Shown here piece after piece: positions 61,559 through 64,000 of a stretch of 64,000 bases of DNA. The translations under genes were made by a program, and so were the position numbers. How positions within the stretch are numbered: the first letter of the stretch is position 1; every line of letters begins with the position of its first letter. Source of the DNA: Anaerolineaceae bacterium. GTDB taxonomy: Bacteria > Chloroflexota > Anaerolineae > Anaerolineales > Anaerolineaceae. Under the pieces are notes generated by a model that saw only the letters and a program-made list of their open reading frames with translations, ran no database searches and was not told the origin of the DNA. Location: contig JAQTMA010000002.1 of assembly GCA_028714615.1 (NCBI GenBank), positions 12,921 through 76,920 on the forward strand, in the 5' to 3' direction.

Positions 61559-63667
61559 TTACCGATCATTGGAGTCTGGCGCAGAGATGCCCAATTGGTC
61601 GACCAGCGCTCTCAGTCGTGTCCGCGGGGAACCTTCCATTACTGTCCGCCAGTCGGTCTTCCAGGGATTCTGGCCACCGATCGCCCGGATGATCAGGTCG
61701 GCCAGTTCGTTGGCCGGTAAACCCGCCAGGCGGTCGTAGGCTCCACCGGCTCCTTGGGTTGGATCTTGCGCCAGGCGGCTGACGGCTTGGCTGACTGGAT
61801 CGCGGATACCGCTTCCGCCCGTGCTGGCAGCGTAGAGCAGCCAGGAAATGAAGGCCCTGGCAGTTACTACGCCTTTTTCCAAAAGGTGCTCCTGGCTTTT
61901 AGCGCTGATCCGGTTTTTTGAAAGTAAATCACCGATTTTCCAATCACCATCCACCACCATCGTTGGGCTGGCGGCGCCTACATTTTCCGATTCGAATCCT
62001 TCGCCCTTTCCGGGGGTGGTTTGAGAGTTTTTTACGTGTTTACAACCAGGGGTTAAAGAGTTTAAACTGTGCCAGTCGCGCCAATCGATTGCGCCACTCG
62101 CGCCAATCCTATGGGTGTCACTCGCGCCACCGAGTGTGACGCTTGCGCCACGCTTATGGATGTCAGTCGCGCCAGTATGACTGTCACTTGCGCCAATCTG
62201 CTGATTCCTGGCTCTGCAACTTCCGCCAATGGCAGGCTCAGGGTCGGCGTCGCTATGCGTGCCACTTGCGCCAACGGCATTGCCTTGGTCCCCATCGCTA
62301 TGTATGCCACTCGCGCCAGGGGGACTTTTTGCCAAGAGCACATTCGCTTGATCCTGGTCTTCGTCCGTCATTGGCTCTCCCAGGCAGACTTTGATGCGCC
62401 GGGGAGCTTCTTCCCAGCTACCGTTCTCTCTGCCTGTCTCCCGCAGGAATATGGCAACATCGGGGCTTCGCAGCCACTCCCAAATGGTCTTCACTCGCTT
62501 CACCCCCAGCCAGCGCGCCGCTTCGGCATAGCCTCCTATCAGCCGAACTTCATCCCGGATTTCTCCCGTGCGCGGGTTGAGGTAACAGCGATCTCGCAGC
62601 ATCGTAACAAACCATCCAGATCCTGGTCCGAGGCGCGTAAGCCAATGGCTGACGAAGTAATGGGTCAGGAAGACCAGATCTTTGGATGGCATCAGATACT
62701 GAACCAGTTGTTCGGTCAGCTCATTCAGTTGAGATTTCTCACCCTCAGCGATTGGGTTGCATACCTCTAAAACGACATCTCTTACGGAATGGGGCTCGCC
62801 GGTACTTTCCTCCAGCGAAGGCATCTTCTCAGGCCAGGGGAGCAGTTCTTCAACCGGAGTTTCTAGCGCCGACCGGAGGGTTGCCAACGAACTATTCCCC
62901 TCCGCCAACTTCCGGTAGAGCCATCCCCTTAGTGCGAGCTCATCGAAAGGAGTCAGCGGCATCGTCATGGCTACTCGATAATTGCGCGTTGCCTGGTGGG
63001 GCCGGCCATCGTTGCCGCGATTCCATTTAGGCGTCTCCTCCACGGGCTTGACCAACCAGCGCAGAAGCTTCCAGGTAGCTGGCCTGGCAGCCCAACGCCA
63101 GAAAGAGCGCGGGCTCATCCCGGCATAATAAGCGACTTTTTTGGCTGGGGCGCTAACCTTCTTTCCTGGCTGGTTGGAAGCTCCGGCTTCGTAGGCAGCC
63201 TGGCGGAACCCGATGTACAGCCAGGCCAGCTCCACGCCTAGCATGGGAATGTAGCGCAGGAAATAGCCCGGAAAAACGATGACCTGTTCTGGCTGAACGA
63301 TCTCATCGTAGATGGTTTGGTATTCCGCCTGAAGGGTCAATTCCTCGGGGGGTTTCCCTTGATCGAGGGTTTCATCTTCGATCTCAGCCCCTCCATCTTC
63401 ATACGCAGATGAGGGTTCGTGGACGACAAACTGAACAGAAACAGGTTGGTCTAGAATTCCAGCCAGTATGCGCGACACTGTGCTGGTCAACCGGCTGGTG
63501 AGCCACTCACAGCCATAAGCGGTGGCAGACCCAACCGTGAAGAGCGGGGTTTCAAACGAAATGAACTCGGTGTCCTTGACCCAGGCGGTGAAGGATGCCA
63601 CCGGCATGTCCATCCGGAGCTGATCGAGAACGATCTGCCAGGCGCGTTCGGGTTGGGGGGTAGACAT
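61559..63667 (-). CDS. Replication-initiator-like protein with DnaA N-terminal domain
   Basis: A 702-aa protein. I start at ATG 63667, after GGAGGT about ten bases upstream; the frame to 63811 extends into a predicted terminator. Residues about 5-95 match DnaA domain I (AWQIVLDQLRMDMPVASFTAWV, then CEWLTSRLTSTVSRIL). A winged-helix-like region follows (MSPRSFWRWAARPATWKLLRW, about 190-215). A repetitive Gly-Ala-Ser-rich stretch (about 450-532) is encoded by iteron DNA, and the C-terminus is helical. It is probably the element's replication initiator, with a DnaA-type helicase-loading domain. No AAA+ domain is seen. Confidence 0.6.
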   Translation of the reverse strand: MSTPQPERAWQIVLDQLRMDMPVASFTAWVKDTEFISFETPLFTVGSATAYGCEWLTSRLTSTVSRILAGILDQPVSVQFVVHEPSSAYEDGGAEIEDETLDQGKPPEELTLQAEYQTIYDEIVQPEQVIVFPGYFLRYIPMLGVELAWLYIGFRQAAYEAGASNQPGKKVSAPAKKVAYYAGMSPRSFWRWAARPATWKLLRWLVKPVEETPKWNRGNDGRPHQATRNYRVAMTMPLTPFDELALRGWLYRKLAEGNSSLATLRSALETPVEELLPWPEKMPSLEESTGEPHSVRDVVLEVCNPIAEGEKSQLNELTEQLVQYLMPSKDLVFLTHYFVSHWLTRLGPGSGWFVTMLRDRCYLNPRTGEIRDEVRLIGGYAEAARWLGVKRVKTIWEWLRSPDVAIFLRETGRENGSWEEAPRRIKVCLGEPMTDEDQDQANVLLAKSPPGASGIHSDGDQGNAVGASGTHSDADPEPAIGGSCRARNQQIGASDSHTGATDIHKRGASVTLGGASDTHRIGASGAIDWRDWHSLNSLTPGCKHVKNSQTTPGKGEGFESENVGAASPTMVVDGDWKIGDLLSKNRISAKSQEHLLEKGVVTARAFISWLLYAASTGGSGIRDPVSQAVSRLAQDPTQGAGGAYDRLAGLPANELADLIIRAIGGQNPWKTDWRTVMEGSPRTRLRALVDQLGISAPDSNDR
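62070..62317. repeat. About nine iterons within the replication gene
   Basis: Copies of TGYCACTYGCGCCA or close variants start near 62070, 62092, 62116, 62137, 62161, 62182, 62215, 62260 and 62304. Five adjacent gaps are 21-24 bp, about two helical turns; the later gaps are about 33-45 bp. They encode the repeated Gly-Ala-Ser/Thr-type residues of the protein. Origins located inside their own initiator gene, bound through iterons, are known in lambda O and several plasmids. These iterons make this the best candidate origin. Confidence 0.7.
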
Positions 63668-63799
63668 GGTCAGGTTTACCTCCTGCCAGTCTTCCGCAAG
63701 AATTGGGGAATGGCATCCTGCGGAATACGAAAGGTACGCGGCCCAAATTGAGTTTCCATCTCCTTTTTCTCCCGCCGGCCTTTTGGGAGAATCAAAAAA

Positions 63800-63833
63800 G
63801 CCGGCTATCAAACAGAATTGTTAGATAGCCGGC
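63800..63833 (-). terminator. Intrinsic terminator/attenuator in the rep leader
   Basis: On the minus strand GCCGGCTATC (63833-63824) and GATAGCCGGC (63809-63800) form a perfect 10-bp stem with a 14-base loop, followed directly by TTTTTT. It lies 130-165 bases upstream of the replication gene start, so it could stop rep transcription early, as in plasmids controlled by transcription attenuation. Confidence 0.65.
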
Positions 63834-63950
63834 GATATATTTCTCGCCTATTTTACACACCTCGGGGAAGGCACCCGCCCTCCCCGCTCCTACAACTTTT
63901 TTGGGTTACGAGGGGCATAAACGGGTACGCCCATTATCCGTGGTGGATAA

Positions 63951-63984
63951 CTAAAAAAGGTGCGATTCTGTCGCATCTTTTTAG
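63951..63984. terminator. Bidirectional intrinsic terminator
   Basis: CTAAAAA and GGTGCGA pair across a 5-base loop with TCGCATC and TTTTTAG, giving a stem of 12 or more base pairs flanked by A and T runs, so it can work in both directions. It separates the replication gene leader from whatever lies beyond the right edge. Confidence 0.75.
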
Positions 63985-64000
63985 TTTAAACGCCCGGTGC

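Larger units (their letters stand above)
63668..64000. other. Leader region of the replication gene
   Basis: About 330 bases without a gene. They carry a terminator-like hairpin on the minus strand (63800-63833), a GC-rich imperfect hairpin near 63871-63892 and a strong terminator at the far end (63951-63984). A short inverted repeat TTATCC-N5-GGATAA lies at 63934-63950. The promoter of the replication gene is expected here. Confidence 0.5.

Noticed and set aside
62070..62317. CRISPR array
   Set aside because: The repeats are 14 bp at irregular 21-45 bp steps inside a coding frame, and have no repeat-spacer structure.

Overview
The window looks like accessory DNA of a member of the Chloroflexota (Anaerolinea-like). 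I infer this from gene style and composition; no rRNA or tRNA is present to confirm it. Nearly all of 1-15 kb and 30-64 kb is read from the minus strand. Positions 17-29.6 kb are read from the plus strand and are visibly more AT-rich.

Layout. (1) 14.8 kb down to 1: one long minus-strand operon with an SSB-like protein, a coiled-coil/winged-helix/nuclease-like protein, several membrane or exported proteins, a VirB4/HerA-type ATPase with a Ser/Thr/Gly/His-rich insert, and a Tad-type export set (CpaB-, TadZ-, TadA-, TadB- and TadC-like). It resembles a conjugation or pilus apparatus and runs off the left edge. (2) 15.2-16.4 kb: a decayed IS630-family element. (3) 17.1-29.6 kb: a plus-strand sugar-acid catabolic cluster with a galactonate-dehydratase-like enzyme, KDG kinase, KDPG aldolase, DapA-family aldolase, IclR regulator and a five-part Opp/Dpp ABC transporter. 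(4) 29.9-32.6 kb: an IS21-family element with a 7-bp target duplication, followed by a transposase remnant. (5) 33.3-38.8 kb: an acetyltransferase, then a cassette resembling Bacillus ComQXPA. It has a polyprenyl-synthase-like modifying enzyme, a 10-TM PDZ histidine kinase, a LuxR-type response regulator and a previously unlisted 55-codon gene whose product ends in Trp. (6) 39.4-57.8 kb: a 12-gene minus-strand operon with DNA methylase, HsdS-like specificity protein, HEPN-like protein, a ~1650-aa ATPase, a NurA-like protein, HerA ATPase, a nuclease-like protein and a Ser/Thr kinase with TPR-like repeats. It is most likely a methylation-associated defence system without HsdR, PglZ or DISARM genes. 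(7) 58.6-63.9 kb: the mobile-element core, with a tyrosine recombinase, ParA plus a ribbon-helix-helix protein and a palindrome array, and a DnaA-N-domain replication protein whose gene carries iterons.

How the parts may work together. The comX-like promoter and the promoter of the SSB/Tad/VirB4 operon share tandem GGGACA-N2-TGTCCC palindromes at exact 23-bp steps. In both, the proximal site lies 23 bp from an identical TACAAT -10 box. I found five such sites, all in these two places. The simplest reading is that a prenyl-peptide quorum-sensing cassette controls itself and the transfer/pilus operon of the same mobile element. That is the most exciting system in the window; it is an inference from sequence and needs experimental proof.
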